Made by a program: the position numbers and the translations under genes. A model generated the notes under the pieces. The model made no database searches. It was not told where the DNA came from and saw only the letters and a list, made by a program, of their open reading frames with translations. This document shows, piece after piece, positions 18,722 through 30,002 of a DNA stretch of 64,000 nt; positions within the stretch are counted from its first letter, which is position 1; each line of letters starts with the position of its first letter. Origin of the DNA: Variovorax sp. SG517 (GTDB lineage: Bacteria; Pseudomonadota; Gammaproteobacteria; Burkholderiales; Burkholderiaceae_C); the NCBI RefSeq assembly GCF_013376045.1, contig NZ_JABMJG010000007.1, positions 124,001 through 188,000 on the forward strand, given 5' to 3'.

Positions 18722-19914
18722 GAATTTCCACGCGCGCGCAGCGCATCGAGCCCTTCTACGTGATGGAAGTGGCCAAGGCGGCCGGCGTGCTCGCCCGCGA
18801 GGTCGCCCACACCGACCGGCCGATGATCTTCCTGAACATCGGCGAGCCCGACTTCACCGCCCCGCCGCTGGTCCAGGAAGCCGCCGCCCGCGCGGTGCGT
18901 GCCGGCGCCACGCAGTACACGCAGGCCACCGGCCTCGACCATCTTCGCGAACGCATCAGCGCCTGGTACCGCCAGCGCTTCAACGTGGACGTGCCGGCGC
19001 GCCGCATCGTCGTCACGGCCGGTGCCTCGGCCGCGCTGCAACTGGCCTGCCTGGCGCTGATCGAATCGGGTGACGAGATCCTGATGCCCGACCCGAGCTA
19101 TCCGTGCAACCGCCACTTCGTGAGCGCTGCCGAAGGCAAGGCAGTGCTGCTGCCGACCACAGCCGAGGAGCGTTTCCAGCTCACGGCCGCCAAGGTCGAG
19201 GCCGCCTGGACCGACAAGACGCGCGGCGTGCTGCTCGCGTCGCCCTCGAATCCGACCGGCACTTCGATCGCGCCCGACGAGCTTCGCCGCATCCACGAGG
19301 TGGTGTCGAAGCGCGGCGGCATCACGCTGATCGACGAGATCTACCTGGGCCTCTCCTACGACGATGCCTTCGGGCAGACGGCGCTGGCCATCGACGAGAA
19401 CGTCATCAGCATCAACAGCTTCAGCAAGTACTTCAACATGACCGGCTGGCGCCTGGGCTGGCTGGTGGTGCCCGAAGTGCTGGTGCCGGTGGTCGAGCGG
19501 CTGGCGCAGAACCTGTTCATCTGCGCGAGCACCGTGTCGCAGTACGCGGCGCTCGCCTGCTTCGAGGACGAGAGCATCGCCGAGTACGAACGCCGCCGCG
19601 CCGAGTTCAAGGCGCGCCGCGACTGGTTCATTCCGCAGCTCAATGCGCTGGGCCTGAACGTGCCCGTGGTGCCCGACGGCGCCTTCTACGCCTGGGCCGA
19701 CTGCACCGCCTTCGCCGGGAAGCTCGGCATCTCGGGCAGCTGGGACTTCGCCTTCGAGACCATGAAGCGCGCGCACGTCGCCGTCACGCCGGGGCGCGAC
19801 TTCGGCACTGCCGAGACGGCGAAGTTCGTCCGCTTCTCCACCGCCAGCTCGATGGCGCACCTGCAGGAGTCCATCGAGCGCCTGCGGGCGATGGCAGAGA
19901 ACCGGGACCGATGA
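18718..19914 (+). CDS. class I/II PLP-dependent aminotransferase
   Basis: A 398-aa fold-type I aminotransferase starting [16 protein letters not shown]. It has GEPDFTAPPLVQEAA near residue 43, the Asn-Pro motif SPSNPTGTSIAPDE, the Asp/Tyr pair LIDEIYLGLSYDD, and the PLP-lysine motif INSFSKYFNMTGWRLGW. The C-terminal substrate Arg is in KFVRFSTAS. It is related to the AspC/MalY/AlaA group, and the amino acid substrate cannot be read from the sequence. Coupled downstream to ybgC by ATGA. A methionine- or aspartate-type transaminase is a plausible guess only. Confidence 0.9.
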   Translation: MRISTRAQRIEPFYVMEVAKAAGVLAREVAHTDRPMIFLNIGEPDFTAPPLVQEAAARAVRAGATQYTQATGLDHLRERISAWYRQRFNVDVPARRIVVTAGASAALQLACLALIESGDEILMPDPSYPCNRHFVSAAEGKAVLLPTTAEERFQLTAAKVEAAWTDKTRGVLLASPSNPTGTSIAPDELRRIHEVVSKRGGITLIDEIYLGLSYDDAFGQTALAIDENVISINSFSKYFNMTGWRLGWLVVPEVLVPVVERLAQNLFICASTVSQYAALACFEDESIAEYERRRAEFKARRDWFIPQLNALGLNVPVVPDGAFYAWADCTAFAGKLGISGSWDFAFETMKRAHVAVTPGRDFGTAETAKFVRFSTASSMAHLQESIERLRAMAENRDR

Positions 19915-20365
19915 GCTACGCGTTTCCGATCCGCGTCTACTGGGAAGACACCGACGCCGGCGGCATCGTGTTCTACGCCAACTACCTGAAATTCATGGAA
20001 CGCGGCCGCACCGAATGGCTGCGCTCGCTGGGCGTGGAACAGCGCAAGCTGCGCGACGAAACCGGCGGCCAGTTCGTGGTGAGCGAGACGCAGCTCAAAT
20101 ACCATCGGCCCTCGCGGCTGGACGACGAGCTGCTCGTGACTGCCGATCTCAAACAATTGGGCACCGCGTCATTGATAATCGGACAGCGCGTGCTATCGAA
20201 AACAGAGCAGGAACGAACGGGGGCCTCCGAACCAGTCTTGCTGTGCGAAGGCACGATCCGCATCGGATGGGTGGACGCGGCCACGTTGCGGCCCGCACGC
20301 ATTCCGAAACAGGTGACGGGAACCCTAGAGCGCTACAGCGGCTCCATGACTCAAACTTTCAAGCC

Positions 20366-20369
<4 letters not shown>
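19911..20369 (+). CDS. ybgC: tol-pal system-associated acyl-CoA thioesterase YbgC
   Basis: A 152-aa hotdog-fold thioesterase. The motif RVYWEDTDAGGIVFYANYLK carries the catalytic Asp of the 4-hydroxybenzoyl-CoA thioesterase family, followed by FMERGRTEWLRSLG. YbgC hydrolyses acyl-CoA or acyl-ACP and interacts with phospholipid synthesis enzymes at the membrane; it is the usual first gene of tol-pal operons. It starts on an ATGA overlap with the aminotransferase and ends in an ATGA overlap with tolQ, so translation runs on through the group. Confidence 0.94.
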
Positions 20370-21091
<722 letters not shown>

Positions 21092-21106
21092 ACGGAGGCG
21101 CAGCGC

Positions 21107-21544
<438 letters not shown>

Positions 21545-21547
21545 GGC

Positions 21548-22465
21548 ATGTCGCTCGCACTGGATCGCCCCGAGTTCGCACCGCCGCCGCAGCGCGGCAC
21601 CGGGCGTGCACTGGTACTGGCGCTCATTGCCCACGGCCTGCTGATCGCGGCGCTGACCTGGGGCGTGCGCTGGCGCAGCGACGCCGACGAGGGCGCCGTG
21701 GACGCGGAGCTGTGGTCGTCCACGGTGCAGCAGGCAGCGCCTCGCCTGCAGGCGCCGCCGGCACCCACCCCGGTTCCCGCGCCGCCGCCGCCCGCTCCTG
21801 CGCCGCCGCCTCCTCCGGCTGCGAAGGCGCCCGAGCCCGCCCCTGCGCCCAAGGCCCCCGACATCGCCCTCGAGCGTGAGAAGAAGCTCAAGGAGCAGAA
21901 GGAACAGCAGGAGCGCGAGCTCGAACGCCAGCAACAGCAGAAGAAGAAAGAGCTGGAAGCCAGGCAGCGCGCAGAGGACGAGGCCGAGCGCAAAAAGGAA
22001 CAGCAGAAGAAGCTGGCCGAGCAGAAGAAGCAGCAGGAAGCCGAAGCCAAGCAAGCCGAGCAGAAGAAGGCCGAGGCTGCTGCGAAGCAGGCGGCCGCGG
22101 ACCGCGCCGCCGCGCTCAAGCGGATGCAGGGTCTCGCGGGCGCCAGCGGCGCCGACGATTCGAAGGGCACGGCGCTGCGCTCCTCGGGCCCGTCGAGCGG
22201 TTATGCCGGCCGCATCGCCGCAGCGGTGCGGCCGAACATCACCTTCCCCGATGCCGACACAGTGAACGGCAATCCGGCCGCCGAGTTCGAGGTGAGCCTT
22301 GCGCCCGACGGCACCATCGTCGGCGTGAAGCTCAGCAAGTCGAGCGGCCTGCCGGGTTGGGACGACGCTGCCGAACGCGGCCTGCGCAAGACCGACAAGC
22401 TGCCGCGCGACACCGACGGGCGCATCTTCCCGTCGCTGATCGTCACGCTGCGGCCCAAGCGCTGA
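21548..22465 (+). CDS. tolA: Tol-Pal system protein TolA
   Basis: A 305-aa protein with an N-terminal inner-membrane helix (LVLALIAHGLLIAALTWGVR), a Pro/Ala-rich stretch, a long Lys/Glu/Gln coiled coil of about 100 residues that spans the periplasm, and a C-terminal TonB-like domain (about 220-305, GYAGRIAAAVRPNITFPDAD). TolA couples the TolQR motor to TolB/Pal at the outer membrane. It is shorter than E. coli TolA (421 aa), mostly in the helical spacer. No tolB or pal follows; the next gene is a transpeptidase. Confidence 0.94.
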   Translation: MSLALDRPEFAPPPQRGTGRALVLALIAHGLLIAALTWGVRWRSDADEGAVDAELWSSTVQQAAPRLQAPPAPTPVPAPPPPAPAPPPPPAAKAPEPAPAPKAPDIALEREKKLKEQKEQQERELERQQQQKKKELEARQRAEDEAERKKEQQKKLAEQKKQQEAEAKQAEQKKAEAAAKQAAADRAAALKRMQGLAGASGADDSKGTALRSSGPSSGYAGRIAAAVRPNITFPDADTVNGNPAAEFEVSLAPDGTIVGVKLSKSSGLPGWDDAAERGLRKTDKLPRDTDGRIFPSLIVTLRPKR

Positions 22466-22510
22466 TTTCCTTCCTCGCGCGCCTAACGCGCAGCTAAGAA
22501 AACGGGGCCC

Positions 22511-22538
22511 TTCCGGGTGACTTTCACGTCACCCGGAA
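22511..22538. terminator. strong hairpin after tolA
   Basis: TTCCGGGTGAC (22511-22521) and GTCACCCGGAA (22528-22538) form a perfect 11-bp stem with a 6-nt TTTCAC loop, 45 nt after the tolA stop and 17 nt before the next gene. There is no U-tract, so it may stabilise the tol mRNA end or need Rho. A GATAAT -10 box for the next gene follows at once. Confidence 0.6.
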
Positions 22539-22555
22539 CTCGATAATCAGGGCTC

Positions 22556-24286
22556 ATGACCCCCAACGGCCGCATCCGCTATGGCAGCAGTCCCCTGCTC
22601 GCCAGCCCCACTCCCGTGTGGCGCAGCAAGTTCATCGTGGCCAGCGTCGCCTTCGGCTTCCTGCTGCTGGCCGGACGCGCCGCCTACGTCCAGATCTTCG
22701 CCAACGACTTCTTCCAGCACCAGGGCGAGGTCCGCTACCAGCGTACGCTGGAGCTGCCGGCCAACCGCGGCCGCATCCTCGACCGCAACGGGCTGATCCT
22801 GGCATCTGACATTCCGGCTCCCAGCATCTGGGCCATTCCGGAAGACATCGAGCGCGACGATCCGGCCACGCAGGAAAAGCTCAGGCAGGCCGCGAAGCTT
22901 CTCGGCATGCCGCAGAAGGACTTCGACAAGAAGCTGGAGGACGAGGACAAGAGCTTCGTCTGGATCAAGCGCCAGGTCGACGAGCCCATCGCCAGGCAGG
23001 TTGCCGCGTTGAACATCAAGGGCGTCTACCTGCGCCGCGACTACCGCCGCCAGTACCCCGAGGGCGAAGCGGCGGCGCATCTGGCGGGCTTCACCAACGT
23101 GGAAGACGTGGGCCAGGAAGGCATCGAGCTGGCCTTCGACCACGACCTGGCCGGCAAGGCCGGCTCGCGCCACGTGCTGAAGGACCGGCTGGGCCACATC
23201 ATCGAGGACACGGAAGACCAGGTGCCGCCCACGCCGGGACACGACATCCAGCTGAGCATCGACGACCAGGTGCAGTTCGTGGCCTACGAGAAGATCCGCG
23301 ATGCCGTGGTCGCCAACAAGGCGCGCGCCGGCAGCGTGGTGGTGGTCGACGCGCAGACCGGCGAACTGCTGGCCATGGCCAACTATCCGAGCTACGACCC
23401 GAACGACCGCCGCAGCCTCACCGGCGAGCAGTTGCGCAACCGCGCCATGACCGACGTGTTCGAGCCCGGCTCGACGATGAAGCCCATCACCGTCGCCACC
23501 GCGCTGCAGCTGGGCCGCGTCACGCCCAAGACCATCATCGACACCAACCCCGGGCGCATCACCGTCTCGGGCGCGACCATCCACGACGACGAGAACTTCG
23601 GCGTGCTCACAGTCGAGGGCGTGATCCAGAAGTCGAGCAATGTCGGAGCCACCAAGATCTCGCAGCGCATGTCGGCGCAGGAGATGTGGAACTCGCTCAC
23701 CGCCGTGGGCCTCGGCCAGAAGCCGCAGACGCCCTTCCCCGGCGCGGTCACCGGCAGGCTGCGGCCGTGGAAGTCGTGGCGGCCCATCGAGCAGGCGACC
23801 ATGTCGTACGGATACGGGCTGTCGGCCTCGCTCTTCCAGATCGCGCACGCGTACACGGCCTTCGCGCACGACGGAGAGGTGATCCCCATCAGCCTGCTGA
23901 AGAACCGAGGGGAGGAGCCCGCCGGCGTGCAGGTGTTCTCGCCGCTGGTAGCCAGCGAGGTACGCCAGATGATGCACATGGCCGCCGCGCCCGGCGGCAC
24001 CGCGCCGCTGGCCCAGACGGTGGGCTACTCGGTGGGCGGCAAGACCGGCACTGCGCACAAGCAGGTGGGCAAGGGCTACGCGAGCAACAAGTACCGCGCC
24101 TGGTACACGGGCATGTCGCCCATCGACAAGCCGCGCATCATCGTCGCGGTGATGGTCGACGAGCCCAGCGCCGGCAAGTACTTCGGTGGCCTCGTGGCCG
24201 CGCCGGTGTTCAGCCAGGTGGTGCAGCAGACGCTGCGCATCATGAACGTGGTGCCCGACCTCGCCGTGGCGTCGATGGCGCACTGA
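22556..24286 (+). CDS. class B penicillin-binding protein (FtsI/PBP3-like transpeptidase)
   Basis: A 576-aa peptidoglycan DD-transpeptidase with an N-terminal membrane anchor (FIVASVAFGFLLLAGRAAYV), the class B dimerisation domain (ELPANRGRILDRNGLILASD) and a penicillin-binding domain. The acylated Ser is S306 in GSTMKP, the SxN motif is SSN in VIQKSSNVGATK, and the KTG motif is K496 in GGKTGTAHK. It resembles FtsI, which makes septal peptidoglycan. It lies outside a dcw cluster, so it is probably a second FtsI paralogue. GATAAT (22542-22547) lies 8 nt before the ATG with no Shine-Dalgarno, suggesting a leaderless transcript. Confidence 0.93.
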   Translation: MTPNGRIRYGSSPLLASPTPVWRSKFIVASVAFGFLLLAGRAAYVQIFANDFFQHQGEVRYQRTLELPANRGRILDRNGLILASDIPAPSIWAIPEDIERDDPATQEKLRQAAKLLGMPQKDFDKKLEDEDKSFVWIKRQVDEPIARQVAALNIKGVYLRRDYRRQYPEGEAAAHLAGFTNVEDVGQEGIELAFDHDLAGKAGSRHVLKDRLGHIIEDTEDQVPPTPGHDIQLSIDDQVQFVAYEKIRDAVVANKARAGSVVVVDAQTGELLAMANYPSYDPNDRRSLTGEQLRNRAMTDVFEPGSTMKPITVATALQLGRVTPKTIIDTNPGRITVSGATIHDDENFGVLTVEGVIQKSSNVGATKISQRMSAQEMWNSLTAVGLGQKPQTPFPGAVTGRLRPWKSWRPIEQATMSYGYGLSASLFQIAHAYTAFAHDGEVIPISLLKNRGEEPAGVQVFSPLVASEVRQMMHMAAAPGGTAPLAQTVGYSVGGKTGTAHKQVGKGYASNKYRAWYTGMSPIDKPRIIVAVMVDEPSAGKYFGGLVAAPVFSQVVQQTLRIMNVVPDLAVASMAH

Positions 24287-24308
24287 GGCCGCCAGGCCGG
24301 CCCGGGGC

Positions 24309-24728
24309 TCAGCGCAGCACGGCGAGGCGCTTCACGTCGAGCTCGACCTTGCTGCCGATCAGGTCCTTGTCGAACTCGCCCGTGAGCTCGACGCGCACCT
24401 TGTCGTCGATCTTCACGCCCGGCGGGAAATGCTTGGCGTCGATCTCCACCTTGATGCGGCCGGTTTCGTCGGCGAAGGTGTAGTGCTCTCCGCCGTCGTG
24501 CGACACGATGAAGCCGCGCAGCGTGGCGTACTGGTCGTCCTTGCCGGTGTCGATCAGCTGCTTGACGCTCATCGCCGGCACGGTGCTCGGGCCGGCGTAC
24601 GGCGTGCCCGACGCGCCGGCTCCGGCGGCCGGCTGGGTGTTCGGGCCGGTGTACTGGGCCGATGCGGCAAGCGGCAATGCCAGGGGCAACGCCAGTGCCA
24701 ATGCGATGACGAGAGACTGTTTCTTCAT
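24309..24728 (-). CDS. YgiW/YdeI (BOF) family periplasmic stress protein
   Basis: A 139-aa secreted protein with a signal peptide (MKKQSLVIALALALPLALPL, then AASA). The C-terminal OB-fold (about residues 53-139) includes VKQLIDTGKDDQYATLRGFI, YTFADETGRIKVEID and a final TGEFDKDLIGSKVELDVKRL. This is the bacterial OB-fold family that includes E. coli YgiW and YdeI, implicated in stress tolerance; the ligand is unknown. AAGGAGG lies 8 nt upstream of the start. A single gene, convergent with the transpeptidase and followed by dnaE on neither operon axis. Confidence 0.85.
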   Translation of the reverse strand: MKKQSLVIALALALPLALPLAASAQYTGPNTQPAAGAGASGTPYAGPSTVPAMSVKQLIDTGKDDQYATLRGFIVSHDGGEHYTFADETGRIKVEIDAKHFPPGVKIDDKVRVELTGEFDKDLIGSKVELDVKRLAVLR

Positions 24729-24832
24729 GACGGGATCCTCCTTGTGCCTCTCGACTGAAAGGCTGGAGGCATCGTAGCGAGGGCCTCAAAGAGCCCACGC
24801 CCGCCGGGCACTTGTCACCGCGCCGGCAGAAA

Positions 24833-27800
24833 TCAGTCGTAGACGATCAGCGCCTTGCCCGCCTCGGCCTGCGCGGTCCAGCTGGCCAGCGCCGCGTCGG
24901 TCGGGAAGAACTTCGCGCGGTCGCCCAGCTGCAGCTCGACCTGCGCACCCGAGCGCGCCATCGAAAGCCGCACCGGCAGCCCCTGGATCAGGTCGCCCAC
25001 CTCGGTCTGCTCGGTGCGCGGCGGAAAGTCTTTCAAGAGGCGCGCGATGTCGGGCGCCTTGCCGTTGACCGCCACGCGCAGGAACTTGCCGAAGCGGCAG
25101 CGCGCCGAGGCCAGGTCCCACACCTGCTGCACCTGGAAGCGCGCCTCGAAGCCGCCGCGCGCGGGCTGCAGCCGGCCGCTGACGATGACGAGCTCGTCGT
25201 CCTTCAGCGTGTTGCGGTTGGCGTTGATCAGCGCCTCGTCGGCCGTGGCCTCGATGGAATCGGACTTGTCGTCGAGCTTGAAGATCGCCAGCCGGCCGCG
25301 CTGGCCGTTGATGACGCGGAAGTCGCTCACGATGCCGGCAATGACCTGCTGGTCGCGGCTGTCGAGCAGGTCGGCGATCTCGCGCTTGCAGAAGCGCCGC
25401 ACCTCGTGCGAAACCTCGTCGAACAGGTGGCCCGAGAGATAGAAGCCGATGGCCGTCTTCTCCAGCGTCAGGCGCTCCTTCACGCCCCAGGGCGTGGCGT
25501 CGACCAGGTCGGGCTCGGCAGTGGCGGAACCGTGCTCGGAGTCGCCGAAGATGTCGACCTGCGAGGCGTTGGCCGCCGTGGCGTTGGCGAATTCGAAGGC
25601 GCGGTCGAGCGAGGCGACCAGCGCCGCGCGGTTCTGCTGGATGGCGTCGAAGGCGCCGGCCTTGATCAGCGCTTCCACCGTGCGCTTGTTGATGCGCTGG
25701 CGGTCGATGCGCACGCAGAAGTCGTACAGGCTCTTGAACGGCCCGCCCTCCTCCCGTGCGCGCACCACGGCCTCGACCGCGAGCTGGCCGGTGCCCTTGA
25801 CGGCGCCCAGGCCGTAGCGGATCACCTTGTTGGTGACCGGCTCGAAGCGGTAGTTGCCGCGGTTCACGTCCGGCGGCTCGAAGGTGATGCCGAAGTTCTT
25901 CTGGGCGTCCTCGAACAGCAGCTTGAGCTTGTCCGTGTCGTCCATTTCCACGGTCATGTTGGCGCAGAAGAACTCGGCCGTGTAGTGAACCTTGAGCCAG
26001 CCCGTGTGGTACGCCAGCAGCGAGTAGGCGGCGGCGTGCGACTTGTTGAAGCCGTAGCCCGCGAACTTCTCCATCAAGTCGAAGATCTCGTCGGCCTTGT
26101 CCTGCTCGATGCCGTGCGTCTTGAGGGCGCCCGCGCGGAATTTCTCGCGGTGCTCGGCCATCTCCTCGAGCTTCTTCTTGCCCATCGCGCGGCGCAGCAG
26201 GTCGGCGCCGCCGAGCGAGTAGCCGCCCAGAATCTGCGCCGTCTGCATCACCTGCTCCTGGTAGACCATGATCCCGTAGGTCTCGGAGAGCATCTCGGCC
26301 ACCGCCGGGTGCGGGTACTCCACCTCTTCGCGGCCGTGCTTTCGCGCCACGAAGCTGGGAATCAGGTCCATCGGGCCCGGGCGGTACAGCGCGTTCAGCG
26401 CGATCAGGTCTTCCAGGCGCGTGGGACGCGCGTCCTTCAGCATGCCCTGCATGCCGCGGCTTTCAAACTGGAACACGGCCTCGGTCTTGCCGTCGGAGAA
26501 GAGCCGGTAGGTGGCCGCGTCGTTCAGCGGGATGTTCTCGAACGCGAAGTTCTCCTGGCCCTTGTGGCGCTTCATGATGAACTCGCGCGCGATCTCCAGG
26601 ATTGTGAGCGTCGCCAGGCCCAGGAAGTCGAACTTCACGAGGCCGATGGCCTCCACGTCGTCCTTGTCGTACTGGCTCACGGCCGATTCGCTGCCGGGCT
26701 GCTGGTAGAGCGGGCAGAAGTCGGTGAGCTTGCCCGGCGCGATGAGCACGCCGCCGGCGTGCATGCCGATGTTGCGGGTCATGCCTTCGAGCTTCTGCGC
26801 GAGCTCGACCAGCATCCTGACTTCTTCTTCCTTCTCGATGCGCTCCGCGAGCTGCGGCTCCATCTCGATGGCGTAGTTGTTCTTGTCGCCCTCGATCTTC
26901 TTCTCCGGCGGGTACTGCAGCGTGACCGACATGCCGGGCTTGTTCGGGATCAGCTTGCTGATGCCGTCGCAGAACATGTAGCTCATGTCGAGCACGCGGC
27001 CCACGTCGCGGATGGCCGCGCGCGCGGCCATGGTGCCGAAGGTGGCGATCTGGCTCACGGCGTTGCGGCCGTACTTGTCCTTCACGTAGTCGATGACGCG
27101 GTCGCGGTTGCCCTGGCAGAAGTCGATGTCGAAGTCGGGCATCGAGACGCGCTCGGGGTTCAGAAAGCGTTCGAACAGCAGCTTGTATTCGAGCGGGTCG
27201 AGGTCGGTGATCTTCAGCGCGTAGGCCACGAGCGAGCCGGCGCCCGAGCCCCGGCCCGGGCCCACCGGGCAGCCGTTGTTCTTGGCCCACTGGATGAAGT
27301 CGCCCACGATCAGGAAGTAGCCGGGGAACCCCATGTTCAGGATCGTCTTGATCTCGAACTCGAGCCGCTCGACGTATCGCGGGCGCTCGGCGTCGCGCCT
27401 GGCTTCGTCGGGGTAGAGGTGCTTCAGGCGCAGCTCCAGGCCCTCGAACGATTCCTGGCGGAAGAAGTCGTCGATGGGCATGCGCACGCCTTCGGCGATG
27501 AAGGGCGTCGGGAAGTCCGGCAGCTGCGGCTTGCCCAGCACCAGCGTGAGGTTGCAGCGCTTGGCGATCTCGACCGTGTTGGCCAGCGCGCTGGGCACGT
27601 CGGCGAAGAGCGCCTCCATCTCGGCGGTCGACTTGAAATACTGCTCCTCGGTGAAGCGGCGCACCCGACGCGGATTGCCGAGGATCTCGCCTTCGGAGAT
27701 GCACACGCGCGCCTCGTGCGCCTCGTAGTCCTCGCGGGCGGCGAACTGCACCGGGTGCGTGGCGACCACCGGCAGGTGCAGCCGGGCCGCGAGTTGCACG

Positions 27801-28351
27801 GCGGCAACCACGTGCGGCTCGTCCTCGGGACGGCCCGCGCGCTGCAGCTCGATGTAGAAGCGGTGCGGGAAGATGCCCGCCAGCTGCAGCGCCAGCTCGG
27901 CCGCCCGTTCGCCCTGCCCCTGCAGCAGCGGCTGCCCCAGCGGGCCCGCCTGCGCGCCCGACAGCGCGATCAGCCCGCCCGAAAGCTCCTGCAGCCATTC
28001 GAGCTTGCAGGCCGCCTGCGACTGGCCGCGGCCCACGTTCTGCGTCCATGCCCGCGCCAGCAGCTCGGACAGGTTGAGGTAGCCCTCCATGTTCTGCACC
28101 AGCAGCACGATGCGGGTGAGCGCGCCGGGCTCCTTGCCCAGTCCGTCCACGAAGGCCTCGGCGCCGATGACGGGCTTGACGCCCTTGCCCCGGCCCTGCT
28201 TGTAGAACTTGACGGCCCCGAACAGGTTGTTCAGGTCGGTGATGGCCAGTGCGGGCTGCTTGTCGGCAGCGGCGGCCTTGACGACATCGTCGATTCGATT
28301 GGTGCCGTCGACGACGGAAAACTCGGTGTGCAGGCGCAGGTGAACAAACAT
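24833..28351 (-). CDS. dnaE: DNA polymerase III alpha subunit
   Basis: A 1172-aa replicative polymerase. The N-terminal PHP domain begins [20 protein letters not shown]. The palm carries the catalytic Asp pair in [13 protein letters not shown] and the nearby [17 protein letters not shown] helix-hairpin-helix region and an OB-fold ([20 protein letters not shown]) lie toward the C-terminus. Length is close to E. coli DnaE (1160 aa). The start follows TACAAT (28358-28363 on the opposite strand) by exactly 6 nt, so the mRNA probably begins at the ATG itself. The 1196-codon frame antisense to it is a shadow. Confidence 0.97.
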   Translation of the reverse strand: MFVHLRLHTEFSVVDGTNRIDDVVKAAAADKQPALAITDLNNLFGAVKFYKQGRGKGVKPVIGAEAFVDGLGKEPGALTRIVLLVQNMEGYLNLSELLARAWTQNVGRGQSQAACKLEWLQELSGGLIALSGAQAGPLGQPLLQGQGERAAELALQLAGIFPHRFYIELQRAGRPEDEPHVVAAVQLAARLHLPVVATHPVQFAAREDYEAHEARVCISEGEILGNPRRVRRFTEEQYFKSTAEMEALFADVPSALANTVEIAKRCNLTLVLGKPQLPDFPTPFIAEGVRMPIDDFFRQESFEGLELRLKHLYPDEARRDAERPRYVERLEFEIKTILNMGFPGYFLIVGDFIQWAKNNGCPVGPGRGSGAGSLVAYALKITDLDPLEYKLLFERFLNPERVSMPDFDIDFCQGNRDRVIDYVKDKYGRNAVSQIATFGTMAARAAIRDVGRVLDMSYMFCDGISKLIPNKPGMSVTLQYPPEKKIEGDKNNYAIEMEPQLAERIEKEEEVRMLVELAQKLEGMTRNIGMHAGGVLIAPGKLTDFCPLYQQPGSESAVSQYDKDDVEAIGLVKFDFLGLATLTILEIAREFIMKRHKGQENFAFENIPLNDAATYRLFSDGKTEAVFQFESRGMQGMLKDARPTRLEDLIALNALYRPGPMDLIPSFVARKHGREEVEYPHPAVAEMLSETYGIMVYQEQVMQTAQILGGYSLGGADLLRRAMGKKKLEEMAEHREKFRAGALKTHGIEQDKADEIFDLMEKFAGYGFNKSHAAAYSLLAYHTGWLKVHYTAEFFCANMTVEMDDTDKLKLLFEDAQKNFGITFEPPDVNRGNYRFEPVTNKVIRYGLGAVKGTGQLAVEAVVRAREEGGPFKSLYDFCVRIDRQRINKRTVEALIKAGAFDAIQQNRAALVASLDRAFEFANATAANASQVDIFGDSEHGSATAEPDLVDATPWGVKERLTLEKTAIGFYLSGHLFDEVSHEVRRFCKREIADLLDSRDQQVIAGIVSDFRVINGQRGRLAIFKLDDKSDSIEATADEALINANRNTLKDDELVIVSGRLQPARGGFEARFQVQQVWDLASARCRFGKFLRVAVNGKAPDIARLLKDFPPRTEQTEVGDLIQGLPVRLSMARSGAQVELQLGDRAKFFPTDAALASWTAQAEAGKALIVYD

Positions 28352-28357
28352 GCTTCC

Positions 28358-28363
28358 ATTGTA
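28358..28363 (-). promoter_or_regulatory. -10 box of a probable leaderless dnaE promoter
   Basis: TACAAT on the minus strand is separated from the dnaE ATG by the 6-nt GGAAGC, which puts the expected transcription start on the A of the ATG. The -35 region (around CACATC, near 28381-28386) is weak. Confidence 0.5.
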
Positions 28364-28464
28364 GAAAGCAGCCCCTCCACGATGTGGGTTGGCAATCCCT
28401 GAAATTGCCCCGGCAGAGGCCCCGCACCCGGGCGATATTCCGCCGGCACCTAAAATCCCGCCCC

Positions 28465-29250
28465 GTGCAAGAGATTTTGAATATCGCGGCCTACAAGTTC
28501 GTGGCCATCGACGACAGCCCCGCGCTGCGTGAAGACCTGCGTGCCAGCACCCAGGCCCTGGGGCTCATGGGCACCATCCTGGTGGCACCCGAAGGTATCA
28601 ACATGTTCCTGGCCGGAGCGGCCGACAACGTGCGGGCCTTCCTGGCCCACCTGCGCGCCGACGCCCGCTTCGCCGACCTGGAGGCCAAGGAAAGCTGGTC
28701 CGCCACGCAGCCCTTCCGCCGCATGCTGGTGAAGCTCAAGCGCGAGATCATCCGCATGGACCACCCCGCCATCCGCCCCGCCGCCGGCCGCGCGCCCGGC
28801 GTGGACGCCGCCACGCTCAAGCGTTGGCTCGACCAGGGCCATGACGACGGGGGCCGCGAGATCGCCCTGCTGGACACCCGCAACGCCTTCGAGGTCGACT
28901 ACGGCAGCTTCGAGGGCGCCATCGACTGGCGCATCGGCAAGTTCACCGAATTCCCGCCCGCCCTGCGCGCGCACCGCGACGAGTTCAAGGGCAAGACGGT
29001 GGTGAGCTTCTGCACCGGCGGCATCCGCTGCGAGAAGGCGGCCATCCTGATGCACGAGGAAGGCGTCGAGAACGTGCTGCAGCTCGAAGGCGGCATCCTC
29101 AAGTACTTCGAGGAAGTCGGCGGCGCACACTACAAGGGCGACTGCTTCGTCTTCGACGGCCGCGAGGCCCTGGCGCCCGACCTGAGCGCGCGCTCGGCAC
29201 GCGCCAGCGCCCGCGCGTCCGAAGACCCCGACCTCGCCATCAAGCAGTAA
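28465..29250 (+). CDS. trhO: tRNA uridine(34) hydroxylase, rhodanese family
   Basis: A 261-aa protein of the TrhO/YceA family, which hydroxylates U34 of certain tRNAs in an oxygen-dependent reaction as a step toward (m)cmo5U. An N-terminal ferredoxin-like domain ([28 protein letters not shown]) is followed by a rhodanese domain with the active-site Cys183 in [14 protein letters not shown]. The start is a GTG at 28465 reading [18 protein letters not shown] (28451-28456) lies 8 nt before it and there is no Shine-Dalgarno, so the mRNA may be leaderless. The frame upstream of the GTG runs into the dnaE promoter and is rejected. Confidence 0.92.
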   Translation: MQEILNIAAYKFVAIDDSPALREDLRASTQALGLMGTILVAPEGINMFLAGAADNVRAFLAHLRADARFADLEAKESWSATQPFRRMLVKLKREIIRMDHPAIRPAAGRAPGVDAATLKRWLDQGHDDGGREIALLDTRNAFEVDYGSFEGAIDWRIGKFTEFPPALRAHRDEFKGKTVVSFCTGGIRCEKAAILMHEEGVENVLQLEGGILKYFEEVGGAHYKGDCFVFDGREALAPDLSARSARASARASEDPDLAIKQ

Positions 29251-29285
29251 AGCCTGCAACAACAACGCAGCACGCGACAGGCCCC

Positions 29286-30002
29286 ATGCGCATCCTCCTG
29301 GTGGAAGACGAACTGGACATGGCCTCGTGGCTGGTCCGGGCGCTCACGCAGAGCGGCTTCGTGCCCGACCACGCGCCCGACGCGCGCACGGCCGAGGCCT
29401 TTATGGCCGGCACCGAATACGACGCCATCGTTCTCGACCTGCGCCTGCCAGACAAGCACGGCCTGAGCGTGCTGGCCGACATGCGGGCCGCCGACGACCG
29501 CACGCCGGTGCTGATCCTCACCGCGCAGGGCGCGCTGCAGGACCGGGTGCGCGGCCTGAACCTCGGAGCCGACGACTTCCTCACCAAGCCCTTCGAGCTG
29601 GAAGAGCTCGAGGCACGGCTCGCGGCGCTGGTGCGGCGCAGCCGCGGCAAGCAGCACCCGCGCCTGCAGTGCGCCTCTCTCTCCTACGACAGCCAGAGCC
29701 GCGCCTTCACGCTGCGCGGCACGCTGCTGTCGCTCACCCCGCGCGAGCAGGCCGCGCTCACCGCCCTGCTGCTGCGCAGCGGCTCGCCGGTGGGCAAGTC
29801 GCAGCTCTTCGCCAAGGTGTTCACCAACGACAGCACCGCCGGCCCCGACGCCATCGAGGTGGTGCTGCACCGGCTGCGGCGCAAGCTCGCCGACAGCGAC
29901 GTGCGCATCGTCACCGTGCGCGGCCTGGGCTACATGCTGGAGAGCATCGCCGATGGATCCACAGCCCCGGCCAGCACCCCACTCCCCGGCGAAGGCGACT
30001 GA
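29286..30002 (+). CDS. tctD: OmpR-family response regulator (TctD-like)
   Basis: A 238-aa regulator. The receiver domain has the acidic pair near residues 7-8 (LLVEDE), the phosphoacceptor D51 in AIVLDLRLPD, a Thr at the switch site (ILTAQG) and Lys in LTKPF. The C-terminal winged helix (about 130-222) contains LSLTPREQAALTALLLRSG and VVLHRLRRKL. The gene overlaps the kinase gene by 50 bp and both lie just upstream of tctBA. Control of tricarboxylate uptake is inferred from this arrangement, as in the Salmonella TctDE system. Confidence 0.9.
   Translation: MRILLVEDELDMASWLVRALTQSGFVPDHAPDARTAEAFMAGTEYDAIVLDLRLPDKHGLSVLADMRAADDRTPVLILTAQGALQDRVRGLNLGADDFLTKPFELEELEARLAALVRRSRGKQHPRLQCASLSYDSQSRAFTLRGTLLSLTPREQAALTALLLRSGSPVGKSQLFAKVFTNDSTAGPDAIEVVLHRLRRKLADSDVRIVTVRGLGYMLESIADGSTAPASTPLPGEGD

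Noticed and set aside
24309-24728. Nitrite reductase small subunit-like annotation for the BOF protein
   Set aside because: It has no Rieske-type ligands; the signal peptide and OB-fold pattern fit the YgiW/YdeI family.
24812-28402. 1196-codon open frame antisense to dnaE
   Set aside because: Length alone is impressive but dnaE on the other strand has complete polymerase motifs; the antisense product is His/Arg/Leu-rich noise.
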